Below the pieces are notes generated by a model, which worked only from the letters and a program-made list of their open reading frames with translations, was not told the DNA's origin and did not search any database. A DNA stretch of 48,254 nucleotides, taken from contig NZCP01000012.1 in NCBI GenBank assembly GCA_002686465.1, forward strand, positions 1 to 48,254. The letters are read 5' to 3'. The stretch comes from Candidatus Woesebacteria bacterium. Its GTDB lineage: Bacteria > Patescibacteriota > Microgenomatia > UBA8517 > UBA10165. The translations under genes were made by a program, and so were the position numbers. Below, in pieces: positions 40,256-48,215 of the stretch (positions are counted from its first letter, which is position 1; every line of letters begins with the position of its first letter).

Positions 40256-41248
40256 ATGACATCCCGCAGGCTTACTCAATCAGACAAAAGCTCTTTTGAT
40301 CACCTTGTAGATCATCCAATCCAATCGTGGCAGTGGGGATCCTTCCGCGAAAAAACAGGAATTAAAGTGATCCGTGCTGGAACGTTTGATAACGGCAAGA
40401 TGACGGAAGGATACCAAATAACAATTCATACCATTCCTTACACAAATTTCAAAATCGGGGCATTTTTTAAAGGCCCAGAACCAACAACTCAGATGCTTAC
40501 TGCTTTAAAAAACTTTGGAAAAGAGGAGGGATTAATTTTGATCCGAATGGAACCAAACGTTCTGGACTCTTCAGAAGGCAAAAATTTGCTGCGACAGAAT
40601 GGTGCTGTGTCCGGACGATCCTCTTTTACTAAAGAAACATTTTTAATAGACCTAACAAAAAGCGAGGAAGAACTTTTGAAAAATATGCACTCAAAAACAC
40701 GATATAACATTAGAGTTGCAGAACGTCATGGTGTTGAGGTTGCAGAAAATAATTCAGACAAAGCTTTTGAGGAACACCTCAAGCTTATGATGGAGACAAC
40801 AAAACGACAAGGTTTTTATGCACACTCAGAGCGCTACCATCGCTTGATGTGGGAAGTGCTCGCCCCATCCGGGATCGCGCACCTTTTACAAGCTAAATAT
40901 AAAGAAAAAATTCTGGTTTCTTGGATTGTTTTTGTTTGGGGAAACACACTTTATTATCCGTATGGAGCGTCCTCGGGAGAGGACAGGAACGTCATGGCGG
41001 CTTACGGTATGATGTGGGAAGCAATTAAATTTGGAAAACAACTTGGATTATCCAAATTTGATCTTTGGGGCAAAGAAGAAGGAAAGGGGTTCACCAAATT
41101 TAAAGAAGGGTTCGGCCCACAACCAGTTGAATTTATAGGGACTTGGGACTTACCAATAAGTCCAATTCTTTATCCTCTTTATAGAATTACAGAAAAGATC
41201 TGGTGGATATTTTTAAGAACAAAAGCAAAACTCCTCCCCACAATTTGA
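40256..41248 (+). CDS. FemAB-type peptidyltransferase, first copy
   Basis: 330 residues from ATG 40256; the frame extends to a TTG at 40250 that overlaps the helicase stop. Two GNAT-like folds. The first strand has PIQSWQWGSFREKTGIKV, and the central block ILIRMEPNV, LTKSEEELLKNMHSKTRYNI RVAERHGVEV is the FemAB signature; FDLWGKEEGKGFTKFKEGFG ends the second fold. FemX/MurM-type enzymes add amino acids from aminoacyl-tRNA to the lipid II peptide stem and so build the wall cross-bridge. It pairs with the next gene. Confidence 0.92.
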   Translation: MTSRRLTQSDKSSFDHLVDHPIQSWQWGSFREKTGIKVIRAGTFDNGKMTEGYQITIHTIPYTNFKIGAFFKGPEPTTQMLTALKNFGKEEGLILIRMEPNVLDSSEGKNLLRQNGAVSGRSSFTKETFLIDLTKSEEELLKNMHSKTRYNIRVAERHGVEVAENNSDKAFEEHLKLMMETTKRQGFYAHSERYHRLMWEVLAPSGIAHLLQAKYKEKILVSWIVFVWGNTLYYPYGASSGEDRNVMAAYGMMWEAIKFGKQLGLSKFDLWGKEEGKGFTKFKEGFGPQPVEFIGTWDLPISPILYPLYRITEKIWWIFLRTKAKLLPTI

Positions 41249-41252
41249 CTAC

Positions 41253-42122
41253 ATGCAAGACCTTCGGCAAACAAAAGAGTATGCCCAATATATGCAAAGT
41301 ATCGGGTGGTCGGTTGTCAGATGTCAGATATCAGACACCAGGTGTCAGATTTTTGTAAAAAAAATTCCACTATTTGGTACTGTGGCAAAGCTGCAAAGAC
41401 CCCTCAATACAATTACCGCAAAACAGTTAGATAGTTTTTCCAAAAAACACAAAATCTCTGTCTTATACGTAGAACGTTCGTCGAACGTTCGAAGCACGTT
41501 CGAAGGGTTTTCAGAAGCAAAAAGCTCTTTTGTGCCTGCAAAGACTATCCACATTGATTTAACCAAATCTGAAAAAAAATTACTTTCCGAAATGAAGCCG
41601 AAAACAAGATACAACGTTGGTCTGTCTCAAAAAAGAAATGTAATAATTAAGGCGTCGCACAATATTAATACGTTTGGGGGATTGTGGGGGAAATCCGCAA
41701 GAGGCCGTGGTATGTTTCTCCCGCAAATAAAGGAAATAAGTGCTCTCTGGCGTGCTTTCGGGAACATGGCACACATTCTCTTGGCCTATTCCCCACTACC
41801 TACTACTCACTACTCACAACCAGTTGCTGGAGTACTCATGGTACGAACAGCAACATCAGCTTACTATATGTATGCTGCCGCGACTGCTGAGGGCAAAAAA
41901 CTCTTCGCACCAACCCTTCTTGCCTGGGAAGCAATAAGACTTGCAAAGAAAAGAAAATGCAAAGTCTTTGATTTTGAAGGAATCTATGATGAGCGTTATC
42001 CTTCTACTAAAAAGTGGAAAGGGTTTACAAGATTTAAAGAAGGATTTGGAGGAAAAATAGTTACTTATCCCGAAACTCTTGTAAAATATTACAATTGGTT
42101 TGTAAAAATTCTGAATATCTAG
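41253..42122 (+). CDS. FemAB-type peptidyltransferase, second copy with repeat inserts
   Basis: 289 residues, starting 4 nt after its paralogue. Shares TKSEKKLLSEMKPKTRYNV, LLAWEAIRLAKKRKCKVFDF and KGFTRFKEGFGGKIV with it. Three segments have no match in the paralogue and are encoded by repeats: RCQISDTRCQIF (about residues 23-34), ERSSNVRSTFEGF (about 75-87) and PLPTTHYSQPV (about 181-191). The frame is kept in all three. The protein is otherwise complete, so it is probably active; the two copies may add different residues of an interpeptide bridge. Confidence 0.88.
   Translation: MQDLRQTKEYAQYMQSIGWSVVRCQISDTRCQIFVKKIPLFGTVAKLQRPLNTITAKQLDSFSKKHKISVLYVERSSNVRSTFEGFSEAKSSFVPAKTIHIDLTKSEKKLLSEMKPKTRYNVGLSQKRNVIIKASHNINTFGGLWGKSARGRGMFLPQIKEISALWRAFGNMAHILLAYSPLPTTHYSQPVAGVLMVRTATSAYYMYAAATAEGKKLFAPTLLAWEAIRLAKKRKCKVFDFEGIYDERYPSTKKWKGFTRFKEGFGGKIVTYPETLVKYYNWFVKILNI
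41315..41349 (+). repeat. Five heptads (TGTCAGA type) in frame in the second femX
   Basis: Five consecutive 7-bp units with consensus TGTCAGA; units 1, 2 and 5 are exact, 3 has one change, 4 is diverged. They contain the near-palindrome GACACC-A-GGTGTC. Read in frame, they give RCQISDTRCQI after the first strand of the protein. Confidence 0.6.
41472..41505 (+). repeat. AACGTTCG palindromic array in frame in the second femX
   Basis: Three copies of ACGTTCG in 34 bases, two of them within CGAACGTTCG-like palindromes. They encode part of ERSSNVRSTFEG. The spacing (about 14 nt, two heptads) suggests a relation to the heptad arrays, but this is weak. Confidence 0.45.
41794..41821 (+). repeat. Four heptads (CACTACT type) in frame in the second femX
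   Basis: Four 7-bp units similar to CACTACT/TACTACT/CACAACC. They encode PLPTTHYSQPV between two strands of the second GNAT-like fold, absent from the paralogue. Confidence 0.55.
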
Positions 42123-42128
42123 GATAAT
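42100..42128 (+). promoter_or_regulatory. Promoter TTGTAA-17-GATAAT of the small membrane protein gene
   Basis: -35 at 42100-42105 lies inside the end of the second femX gene, -10 at 42123-42128. The ATG at 42138 follows after 9 nt, so the leader would be about 3 nt. Confidence 0.55.
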
Positions 42129-42137
42129 TGATAAGAA

Positions 42138-42461
42138 ATGTTTAGGAATAATGCCAGACTTCAAAGTCTAATCGGTCTAACCTCCGGCATAGCAGGAATA
42201 CTAATACCTCTGGGTGTCATCCTCTCTTTGCCGGCAATGGTCTTTGGGTTAGGTGGCCTGCATTTTAGTATAGGAAAAGACAAATTTGCTAGTTACACTG
42301 GGTCTGCAGCAGTCTTAATAGGAGTAGCTATTCGAGTTACTTATTCCTTGTATGGAAAAACGACGGAGGAGATAGATCTAAGTGGTTTGATAATATCGGC
42401 AGTTGCATTACTAGTCCTTATTTACATTTTCTACAGACATATCTCCCACAAACGAGCTTAG
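42138..42461 (+). CDS. Small multi-pass membrane protein, function unknown
   Basis: 107 residues with three to four hydrophobic helices (LIGLTSGIAGILIPLGVILS, LPAMVFGLGGLHFSIG, YTGSAAVLIGVAIRVTYSL, LIISAVALLVLIYIFY). No catalytic motif. It begins 15 nt after the second femX stop, with its own promoter. The stop TAG lies next to, and partly over, the helicase remnant on the other strand. Confidence 0.65.
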   Translation: MFRNNARLQSLIGLTSGIAGILIPLGVILSLPAMVFGLGGLHFSIGKDKFASYTGSAAVLIGVAIRVTYSLYGKTTEEIDLSGLIISAVALLVLIYIFYRHISHKRA

Positions 42462-42511
42462 TTGCCCGTCTCACAAAACAATTTATATTCACAGTCCTTG
42501 CGCCAGCAAAC
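42458..42511 (-). pseudogene. Remnant of a second nuclease-helicase C-terminus
   Basis: The minus strand here reads VCWRKDCEYKLFCETGN and a stop. The end of the intact gene at 43273-46239 reads FWCKDCEYKLFCEVGL and a stop. DNA identity over about 46 nt is roughly 70 percent with mostly silent changes. Nothing further upstream matches. It is the tail of a lost duplicate, separated from the intact copy by the kinase-like gene. Confidence 0.65.
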
Positions 42512-42522
42512 TCAAAGGGCAG

Positions 42523-43206
42523 TCACTGATCAATAATCCAAAGTGTAAACGGCACTTTGCCTTTAGGATTCTCAAAATCAACTAGAACATTCCCCTCATG
42601 CCAGTCAGGCAATAACTCCATTCCAATCAACTCCTCTAAACTTTGCTGTTGAATACTCCTGTCAAGCATTACTTTTGCTTCAGAAAAGGTATCTTTGACA
42701 GCTTCTCTAATTTCAGGGTCAATTTGCAATTGGCCATTATGTACAACGTCCTCGACTGTAATACCATCGTTGATTTTTTCCATTATCAGGTATTCTATTT
42801 TTAGTCTTCGCGAAAAAATTCCACCATAATGATCAGGCACTCTAACATGAGGTGGTAAAAACTCTTCACAAACCCAATGGAGATAGTCCATTCTGTCTAA
42901 TGCACTCCATAACGATTTCCCGGGTTGGCCTTCCTTTATTACAATAGGATGATCTCCCAGAGTATAGACATCACTGTTCCCCCCGCTTTTGAACCACCGT
43001 CTAAATTCTGGGTTGCCGCTTCGGGTTTCAAGTTCATTCTTATACTTGCCAAACTCCCTCCGCAGGTTAGTATCGCCAAACAGGAGTTTTCGGCCACTCG
43101 AGGTGAACACAGCAGTGCCGCCCTCAATCCAAAATAGGCGCCATCTCCGCCGGTCGAACCTGTCTTGATATTCACTGCCTGGAAATCCCACTAGCTGCTC
43201 TTTCAT
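42523..43206 (-). CDS. Kinase-like fold protein (APH/protein-kinase type), shortened
   Basis: 227 residues from ATG 43206; the ATG at 43215 lies inside the -10 box. A Gly-loop-like KSGGNSDVYTLGDHPIVIKEG holds the candidate ATP-binding Lys in VIKEG. YLIMEKINDGITVEDVV resembles the hinge, and LLPDWHEGNVLVDFEN matches the HxGN catalytic loop. The protein ends at FTLWIIDQ, exactly at the metal-binding Asp, and so lacks the C-terminal helices of aminoglycoside phosphotransferases. Substrate unknown. It has its own promoter and is flanked on one side by the helicase remnant and on the other by the intact helicase. Confidence 0.72.
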   Translation of the reverse strand: MKEQLVGFPGSEYQDRFDRRRWRLFWIEGGTAVFTSSGRKLLFGDTNLRREFGKYKNELETRSGNPEFRRWFKSGGNSDVYTLGDHPIVIKEGQPGKSLWSALDRMDYLHWVCEEFLPPHVRVPDHYGGIFSRRLKIEYLIMEKINDGITVEDVVHNGQLQIDPEIREAVKDTFSEAKVMLDRSIQQQSLEELIGMELLPDWHEGNVLVDFENPKGKVPFTLWIIDQ

Positions 43207-43213
43207 GCTTAAC

Positions 43214-43243
43214 ATTATACTATAAGATATAAAAGGATGGTAA
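43214..43243 (-). promoter_or_regulatory. Promoter TTACCA-18-TATAAT of the kinase-like gene
   Basis: A perfect TATAAT (43214-43219) lies 7 nt before ATG 43206, so the mRNA is predicted to begin at the start codon. The -35 (43238-43243) matches four of six bases. Confidence 0.6.
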
Positions 43244-43272
43244 CTTTCTATACACAGGAAGTTTCTAATGTA

Positions 43273-46239
43273 TTAAAGGCCTACTTCACAAAACAGCTTG
43301 TACTCACAATCTTTGCACCAGAAATTCCCGGAACACGGAAAATCTGAGGTTTCGATTTGCTTTTTTACCTCTAAAATTTCCTTCGCCGCAGCGTTCAACT
43401 CTTCTGCTGTTCTTGTTGTAGACACTTTTGTTGCTTTGTCAAAAAAGTAAAGAGAAAGCGTTACCTCTTCAGGGTCTTTTGAAAAAAGAGGATGATTTAC
43501 TTTGTTTGCAGCCATCGCATAAATGGAAAGCTGCAAGTCTTTTTTTAGATCTTTCTCGCTCGGTAGTTCTTTGTTTGTAAAATCGGTGGTTTTATAGTCG
43601 ATTATTTCTATTCCATTCTTGGTCTTTTCTACTCTGTCTATCCTCCCTCCAATTTTTAAGCCGGCCTTTAGGGGAAAAGTGAATGGCTGCTCAAGAGCTA
43701 AAGGCGGATTCTTTGGATTGTGCAAATCTGTTTTTAAATAGCTTAAAAGATACTCCTCGCCTCTTTTTTTCATCTGCGCTTCATGTTTCTTACTTGTATA
43801 TCCCTCGCTAATCCAGTTCTGTTTATAAAACTTTAAAAGTTGGCTCTTCCCAACTTTCCTCTGCCTGCCGGCAGACCCGATGCCCTTAATCTGCTCTTCG
43901 TTAAAGTCTCTGAGTACTACATGCAGTGTCGTCCCAAAACTTTGTGCTGCAGCAGGTGGAGTCGGAACTTTAAGAATATATTGTAATTTGTAGTGGAGAG
44001 GACAAAACTGAAAAGTATTAATCTGTGAATAGGAAAGATAAGTAATTGGTTGTGAGGCAATCGATGTACCCTTCTTCGCCCCTTCGGCTCCGCTCAGGGC
44101 TGCACCCGCTCGGACAGCGGAGGGCCGGAAGTCCATAATGCTGAGCTGCTCCACGTCCGCCTCGCTTTCTCGCTTGAGTACTTCTTCCCCGAGAGCTTCT
44201 GCCACAAATGGTGATATTTTCTTTTCCCTTTTTCCCTCTCCATAATAATCAGCAGCCGTTAGATAAAGTTTATCCATGGCACGCGTCATCGCAACATATG
44301 CCAATCTTCTTTCTTCTTCAAGATGGTAATCCCCTTCTGGCAACACCTCTTTTATTAACTCTTCAGGGATTGGAATCTGTTCACTACGCGCATTTGTTGG
44401 AAAACGCTGTGCGACAAGATTAACTACGAAAACTACCGGGAACTCCAAGCCCTTACTAGAGTGAATAGTTAAAATGTTTACGGCATTCTCTTTTGTCCAG
44501 TCCACATCGGCAGCCAGAGGTGATTCACCAAGATCCATCGAAAGCTCAATCCAGTCAACCACAGCAAAAACCGATGCATCCTCATGCTCTATCTCATAAG
44601 TCTTTAGCTTGTCAAAAAATTTAGTGATGTTTTGAACCCGTTTTTCACCCCTCTCGTTCTTTGGACTAATCAGCCCCTGTAAGATTCCAGACTCCTCCAA
44701 AAAGTAATAAATGATTTGCCCAGCTGTCTCCCGAGGTATGAGCTTTAGGTGATGATATACCATCTTCACAAAACTAGTAATCTTCTCCTTTGTTTTGCCT
44801 GACACGGAAATATCATCCACTTTTTCCACCGCCTCAAAAAGAGATAGGTTGAATCTTCTCGCATAATTTGCAATTGCTGCAAGATCACGAACATTTAGGC
44901 CAAGATGATCCATGGCTAAAACTTTATAAAGACTTGCTGAATCTTCGAAGTTATAGAGAACTTTAAGATAGGCAAATAGCTCTTTTACTTCCTCTTGTCG
45001 AAAAAGTTGGCCGGGTCCTAAAAACTGGTAAGGAATACCCTCTCTTGCAAAAGCTCTGACAAAGGGCTCTGAATGATTATTGGCCCGGACTAGAATCGCA
45101 AAATCTGAAAATTCTCTTTTGTCAGTTTCCACTGACTGAAGTATTTTCTTCACTACTAAATCTGCCTCATTTTCTACCCTGTCTGCGTGTATAAATTCAG
45201 GCATTACACCCTTTTTACCTCCCTGCGAAGTTAATTTTTTACTTATTTTTTCCGTGACCTCCAGTCTATCTGGATTGTTGTTCTGGATAAGCCGATAGGC
45301 AGCATCAAGTATACTCTGAGTTGAACGGTAGTTTTGCGTTAGAGAAATAATTTTTGCGCGCTTGTAGGTCTTTCTAAATTGGATCACATTAGATGTTGCG
45401 GCTCCGCGCCATCTGTAAATCGCCTGGTCATCATCAGCTACAACAGTTAAATTGCCGCGCTTCCCAACAAGCAAATTTACAAGTGTGTTTTGGGCAATAT
45501 TAGTATCTTGGAACTCGTCAACAAGAATATATTTAAATTGCTTCTGGTATCGTTTTAAAACATTTTGTCTGTTGCGAAAAAGTTTGAGTGTGTTAGAAAT
45601 AAGATCTGCAAAATCCACAACAGATTCTTTAACTTTAAGTTCTTCATACTTCCTGTAGGCCTCTGCTAACTCCTTTACTTTGATCGCTTCTTGTTTGCCC
45701 TCCAGAGTCTTGACTAAGGAGGGTTTTTTCTTCTTTGCGTATTTCAAATAATCACTGGGAGAAATATCTTCATCTTTAAGACGTGAGAAATGTTGAAGCA
45801 TACCACCAAGAAATTTTGTTGGGTTTCCAAGCGGTCTGAAATATTGCAAATCAAATTCAAAAAGATGCCCCCGGAGAAAGCGTATGGTTTCAGCCTCCAT
45901 CATCAAATGGTATCTTGGATCCAGCCCTATATTTAGAGCTTCTGCGCGCAATATCCGGTCGCAGAAAGAGTGAAAGGTTGAAATCCACATTTGGGTATAC
46001 CCATACGGCATTGCGACATCAACACGCTCTTCCATTTCTCTGGCTGCTTTTTCAGTAAAGGTGAGGGCCAGGATTTCTGAGGGTTGAGCCCCCTCTTTTA
46101 GGATTAAGTATTTAATCCGCTCGGTAACAACTCTGGTTTTTCCGGTTCCTGCACCAGCAATAATAAGAAGGGGCCCGGCTCCATGTTTAACTGCCTTCAA
46201 TTGCTCTTTATTAAGCTGGGTGTCGTTTTTCTTAGCCAC
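43273..46239 (-). CDS. UvrD-type helicase fused to a RecB/AddB-like Fe-S nuclease
   Basis: 988 residues, start GTG 46239. N-terminal SF1A helicase: LNKEQLKAV, AGAGTGKT (28-35), LTFTEKAAREMEERV, STFHSFCDRIL, VDEFQDTNIAQ, VVADDDQAIYRWRGA, LTIHSSKGLEFPVVFVV and EEERRLAYVAMTRAMDKLYL. C-terminal PD-(D/E)XK nuclease: GGRIDRVE and EIIDYKTTDF. Four Cys for an iron-sulfur staple are in FQFCPLHYKL and CSGNFWCKDCEYKLFC (one before the nuclease core, the rest after). It unites the activities of AddAB-like enzymes in one chain and probably resects double-strand breaks. A repeat-encoded Ala/Gly/Ser insert (SAVRAGAALSGAEGAKKG) links the two domains. Confidence 0.92.
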   Translation of the reverse strand: MAKKNDTQLNKEQLKAVKHGAGPLLIIAGAGTGKTRVVTERIKYLILKEGAQPSEILALTFTEKAAREMEERVDVAMPYGYTQMWISTFHSFCDRILRAEALNIGLDPRYHLMMEAETIRFLRGHLFEFDLQYFRPLGNPTKFLGGMLQHFSRLKDEDISPSDYLKYAKKKKPSLVKTLEGKQEAIKVKELAEAYRKYEELKVKESVVDFADLISNTLKLFRNRQNVLKRYQKQFKYILVDEFQDTNIAQNTLVNLLVGKRGNLTVVADDDQAIYRWRGAATSNVIQFRKTYKRAKIISLTQNYRSTQSILDAAYRLIQNNNPDRLEVTEKISKKLTSQGGKKGVMPEFIHADRVENEADLVVKKILQSVETDKREFSDFAILVRANNHSEPFVRAFAREGIPYQFLGPGQLFRQEEVKELFAYLKVLYNFEDSASLYKVLAMDHLGLNVRDLAAIANYARRFNLSLFEAVEKVDDISVSGKTKEKITSFVKMVYHHLKLIPRETAGQIIYYFLEESGILQGLISPKNERGEKRVQNITKFFDKLKTYEIEHEDASVFAVVDWIELSMDLGESPLAADVDWTKENAVNILTIHSSKGLEFPVVFVVNLVAQRFPTNARSEQIPIPEELIKEVLPEGDYHLEEERRLAYVAMTRAMDKLYLTAADYYGEGKREKKISPFVAEALGEEVLKRESEADVEQLSIMDFRPSAVRAGAALSGAEGAKKGTSIASQPITYLSYSQINTFQFCPLHYKLQYILKVPTPPAAAQSFGTTLHVVLRDFNEEQIKGIGSAGRQRKVGKSQLLKFYKQNWISEGYTSKKHEAQMKKRGEEYLLSYLKTDLHNPKNPPLALEQPFTFPLKAGLKIGGRIDRVEKTKNGIEIIDYKTTDFTNKELPSEKDLKKDLQLSIYAMAANKVNHPLFSKDPEEVTLSLYFFDKATKVSTTRTAEELNAAAKEILEVKKQIETSDFPCSGNFWCKDCEYKLFCEVGL
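43861..43874. repeat. CTGCCGGCAG-type palindrome in the nuclease domain
   Basis: CTGCCTGCCGGCAG contains a perfect 10-bp palindrome. It belongs to a class of dispersed palindromes often seen in such genomes and is read in frame as SAGRQ. Confidence 0.35.
44074..44120. repeat. TTCGGCTCCGCTCAGGG-type repeat in the helicase-nuclease linker
   Basis: A 47-bp GC-rich block with TTCGGCTCCGCTCAGGGC and a second CGCTCGGACAGCGG unit. It is read in frame as an Ala/Gly/Ser-rich linker between the helicase and nuclease domains. Confidence 0.55.
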
Positions 46240-46247
46240 AATTTTCG

Positions 46248-47273
46248 TTAAGAAGTATACTTTGTTTCACCTTGCTCTGGAAGTTCTGCTTCTTCTTTGG
46301 CAGGCTCTCCTAAGCTTTGGGTTGAAGTAATCTTTTGACCAAGTTGGGTAAACGAGGAGGCAAGAGAGCTCATTGTGTTATATGCATTATTCAAATGTTT
46401 GCCCAAGAGATCAACTATTCCTCCCATTTTATCGTAGTCCTTTTGGACCGCACGGATTGACGACAAGACTTGCCTAGCTTGCTGTTCTATTCTTTTACCT
46501 TCAAAACTCATTAAGATAATCCGAAGGTGTGCATAAAGAGTTGTTGGAGAAACAGGATAGACTCTTTGCTCTCTTGCGTATGAGATTACCTCGGATATGT
46601 TTACAATTTCGTAATAAACGCTTTCTGAGGGAACATACATTATCGCAAAATCAACAGTCCCTTCCTCAGGAAGGATATATTTTTTAGAAATGGCGTCGAT
46701 GTGACGTTTAACGTCTCGGGCAAATTCTCGTTTCGCGCGCGCTCGTTCGTCCTTTGTTTCCCCTTTGATCATTTTTTGGAAATTCTCCATTGGGAATTTT
46801 GAATCAATTGGTAATAGCCCCGCATCTGTTTTTAAAGCAGCATCTACTTTGTTTCCAGATTTAAATTGATGCTGAAAAGAAACAGCGTGCTTTGGGAATG
46901 TTTGCTCAAGAAGATCTTTTAAAACCTCCTCTCCTATATTTCCTCTGAGCTTGGGACTTTTTAAGTATTCTTGGAGGTCTCGCATACTACGAGAGATTTC
47001 TGAAAATTGCCCTGCCTCCTTCTGCAAGGAACCAATAACACTTGCTGCGCGATCTAGCCTTTCATTTATATCTCTCGTGTTACGTTGCAGAGTCTCTGTG
47101 ACATTTTTATTGCTTTGCGATAAGTTGTCCTGATTTGATTTTAACCACTCTACAATCTCTTCATTTACTTTATTTTTCTCCCCAACATCCGAGAGTCTCT
47201 TGTTTACCATCCAAACCACAATGGCGAATCCAGCTACCAAAACAGCCAAAATTAAGTAAAGGTCTTGCGACAT
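46248..47273 (-). CDS. rmuC: RmuC-type DNA recombination protein
   Basis: 341 residues from ATG 47273, preceded by AGGA; a further ATG at 47300 is in frame. One membrane helix (about 4-23, YLILAVLVAGFAIVVWMV) is followed by a long coiled coil (about 30-105), and then the RmuC nuclease-like domain with RGNIGEEVLKDLLEQTFP, VDAALKTDAGLLPIDSKFP and DFAIMYVPSESVYYEIV. RmuC limits inversions at short repeats in Escherichia coli. It is next to the nuclease-helicase, 8 nt apart and in the same direction, which points to a joint DNA-repair role. Confidence 0.93.
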   Translation of the reverse strand: MSQDLYLILAVLVAGFAIVVWMVNKRLSDVGEKNKVNEEIVEWLKSNQDNLSQSNKNVTETLQRNTRDINERLDRAASVIGSLQKEAGQFSEISRSMRDLQEYLKSPKLRGNIGEEVLKDLLEQTFPKHAVSFQHQFKSGNKVDAALKTDAGLLPIDSKFPMENFQKMIKGETKDERARAKREFARDVKRHIDAISKKYILPEEGTVDFAIMYVPSESVYYEIVNISEVISYAREQRVYPVSPTTLYAHLRIILMSFEGKRIEQQARQVLSSIRAVQKDYDKMGGIVDLLGKHLNNAYNTMSSLASSFTQLGQKITSTQSLGEPAKEEAELPEQGETKYTS

Positions 47274-47303
47274 GATATCCTGTATTGTAACAGATAACAT
47301 CCT

Positions 47304-47324
47304 CCGCCGAGCCTGACTCGGCGG
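47304..47324. repeat. Strong GC-rich hairpin between rmuC and a membrane gene
   Basis: CCGCCGAG-CCTGA-CTCGGCGG: a perfect 8-bp stem with a 5-nt loop, followed by GCTTCGCCCCTGAGG. No T-run on either side, so it is not an obvious terminator. It resembles the TTCG/CTGAGG dispersed repeats found in alaS and dnaK. Confidence 0.55.
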
Positions 47325-47402
47325 CTTCGCCCCTGAGGAATGGATGATATGTCAGGTTCAATTCCTCCACGGATTAAAATCCATGGTATCCTTGAAACTG
47401 TC

Positions 47403-47723
47403 ATGCACGAACGTTTCAAAAAGAAAAAAAATTTCTTGCTGACGACCATTTTGGCAATACTTCTTTGGTTGGCATGGGCAATTATCTTCCTTTTTGTTCC
47501 ACCAGAAATATCCCTCGTGCCAATACTACTTCTTGGAATAACATTTCTAGCTACTCTATTTACAACCTCCCTGGTACTTGCTAACACAAGACGAGGACTC
47601 TTAATATCTGTTGGGGTCGCAATATTTATGATTATGAATTATTACGGTATCGGAAACTATCTAAATATCCTTCTTATTGCTGGCATTCTCATCACCGTCG
47701 AATACTACCTTTCCAGCCGATAA
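47403..47723 (+). CDS. Small multi-pass membrane protein, function unknown
   Basis: About 106 residues from ATG 47403 (MHERFKKKKNFLLTTILAIL); an earlier ATG at 47340 adds 21 residues without hydrophobic or conserved features. Four hydrophobic helices (TILAILLWLAWAIIFLFV, LVPILLLGITFLATLFTTSL, GLLISVGVAIFMIMNY, ILLIAGILITVEYYL). A basic N-terminus would face the cytoplasm. I do not recognise the family. Divergent from rmuC. Confidence 0.65.
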   Translation: MHERFKKKKNFLLTTILAILLWLAWAIIFLFVPPEISLVPILLLGITFLATLFTTSLVLANTRRGLLISVGVAIFMIMNYYGIGNYLNILLIAGILITVEYYLSSR

Positions 47724-47730
47724 TTCCTGG

Positions 47731-47759
47731 TTGACACCCAATCTATAAAGCAATACACT
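47731..47759 (+). promoter_or_regulatory. Putative promoter TTGACA-17-TACACT
   Basis: A perfect -35 at 47731-47736 and a weak -10 (47754-47759) with ideal spacing. It would give the YerC-like gene a leader of about 90 nt that contains three hairpins. Confidence 0.5.
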
Positions 47760-47774
47760 TCATTTAAATAAACT

Positions 47775-47846
47775 ACTGCGCATTAAATGCGCAGTATTCT
47801 CGCACTTCGTGCTAGACAAGTTTGTTCACTGCTCGCCTTCGGCGAG
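47775..47846 (+). promoter_or_regulatory. Three tandem hairpins in the leader of the YerC-like gene
   Basis: First, a perfect 10-bp inverted repeat with one central base (47775-47795, ACTGCGCATT and its complement). Second, GCAC-TTC-GTGC (47802-47812). Third, CTCGC-CTTCGG-CGAG (47832-47846), a UUCG-type tetraloop hairpin ending 12 nt before the ATG and followed by TTTG. Together they could be an attenuator or stabilising leader, or dispersed repeats. Confidence 0.5.
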
Positions 47847-47858
47847 TTTGAATAAATT

Positions 47859-48215
47859 ATGAGAGTTTCCAAAAACCTAGTTAACCCCCATCTTGAAAAG
47901 GAACTTGCAAATACGCTGCACCAAGCTATCGCAGACCTGAAGAATCCAGAAGAAGTTGTGCAATTTTTGAGAGCATTTTTGTCCGATGCAGAGTATATAA
48001 CGTTGGTTAAAAGAGTAGCTGTTGCGTATTGGCTCGATCAAGGCCGAAGCTATGAGAACATTGGAGAAAATCTCAAGGTGTCTAGTGCAACTATTGCGGC
48101 AATGCAGCAATCAATGGGAGCCGATGGTGTCCAAAAAACACTTGGAAAGATAAAAGCAGAAGAATGGGCTAATGCATGGAGCCAAAAGATACAAAAGTTT
48201 GTAAAAGGAGCCTAA
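47859..48215 (+). CDS. YerC/YecD-type TrpR-like DNA-binding protein
   Basis: 118 residues, all helical. LKNPEEVVQFLRAFLSDAEYITLVKRVAVAYWLDQGRSYENIG and VSSATIAAMQQSMG match the TrpR/YerC-YecD family; the helix-turn-helix lies at about 63-90. In Gram-positive bacteria YerC sits near DNA-repair helicase genes, as here near the nuclease-helicase; its target is unknown. No clear ribosome binding site precedes the ATG, and a tetraloop hairpin ends 12 nt upstream. Confidence 0.88.
   Translation: MRVSKNLVNPHLEKELANTLHQAIADLKNPEEVVQFLRAFLSDAEYITLVKRVAVAYWLDQGRSYENIGENLKVSSATIAAMQQSMGADGVQKTLGKIKAEEWANAWSQKIQKFVKGA

Noticed and set aside
47340..47402. A possible tRNA 3' end (GGTTCAATTCC looks like a T-arm)
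   Set aside because: The T-stem pairs at only three of five positions and no matching acceptor, D- or anticodon arm is found upstream.
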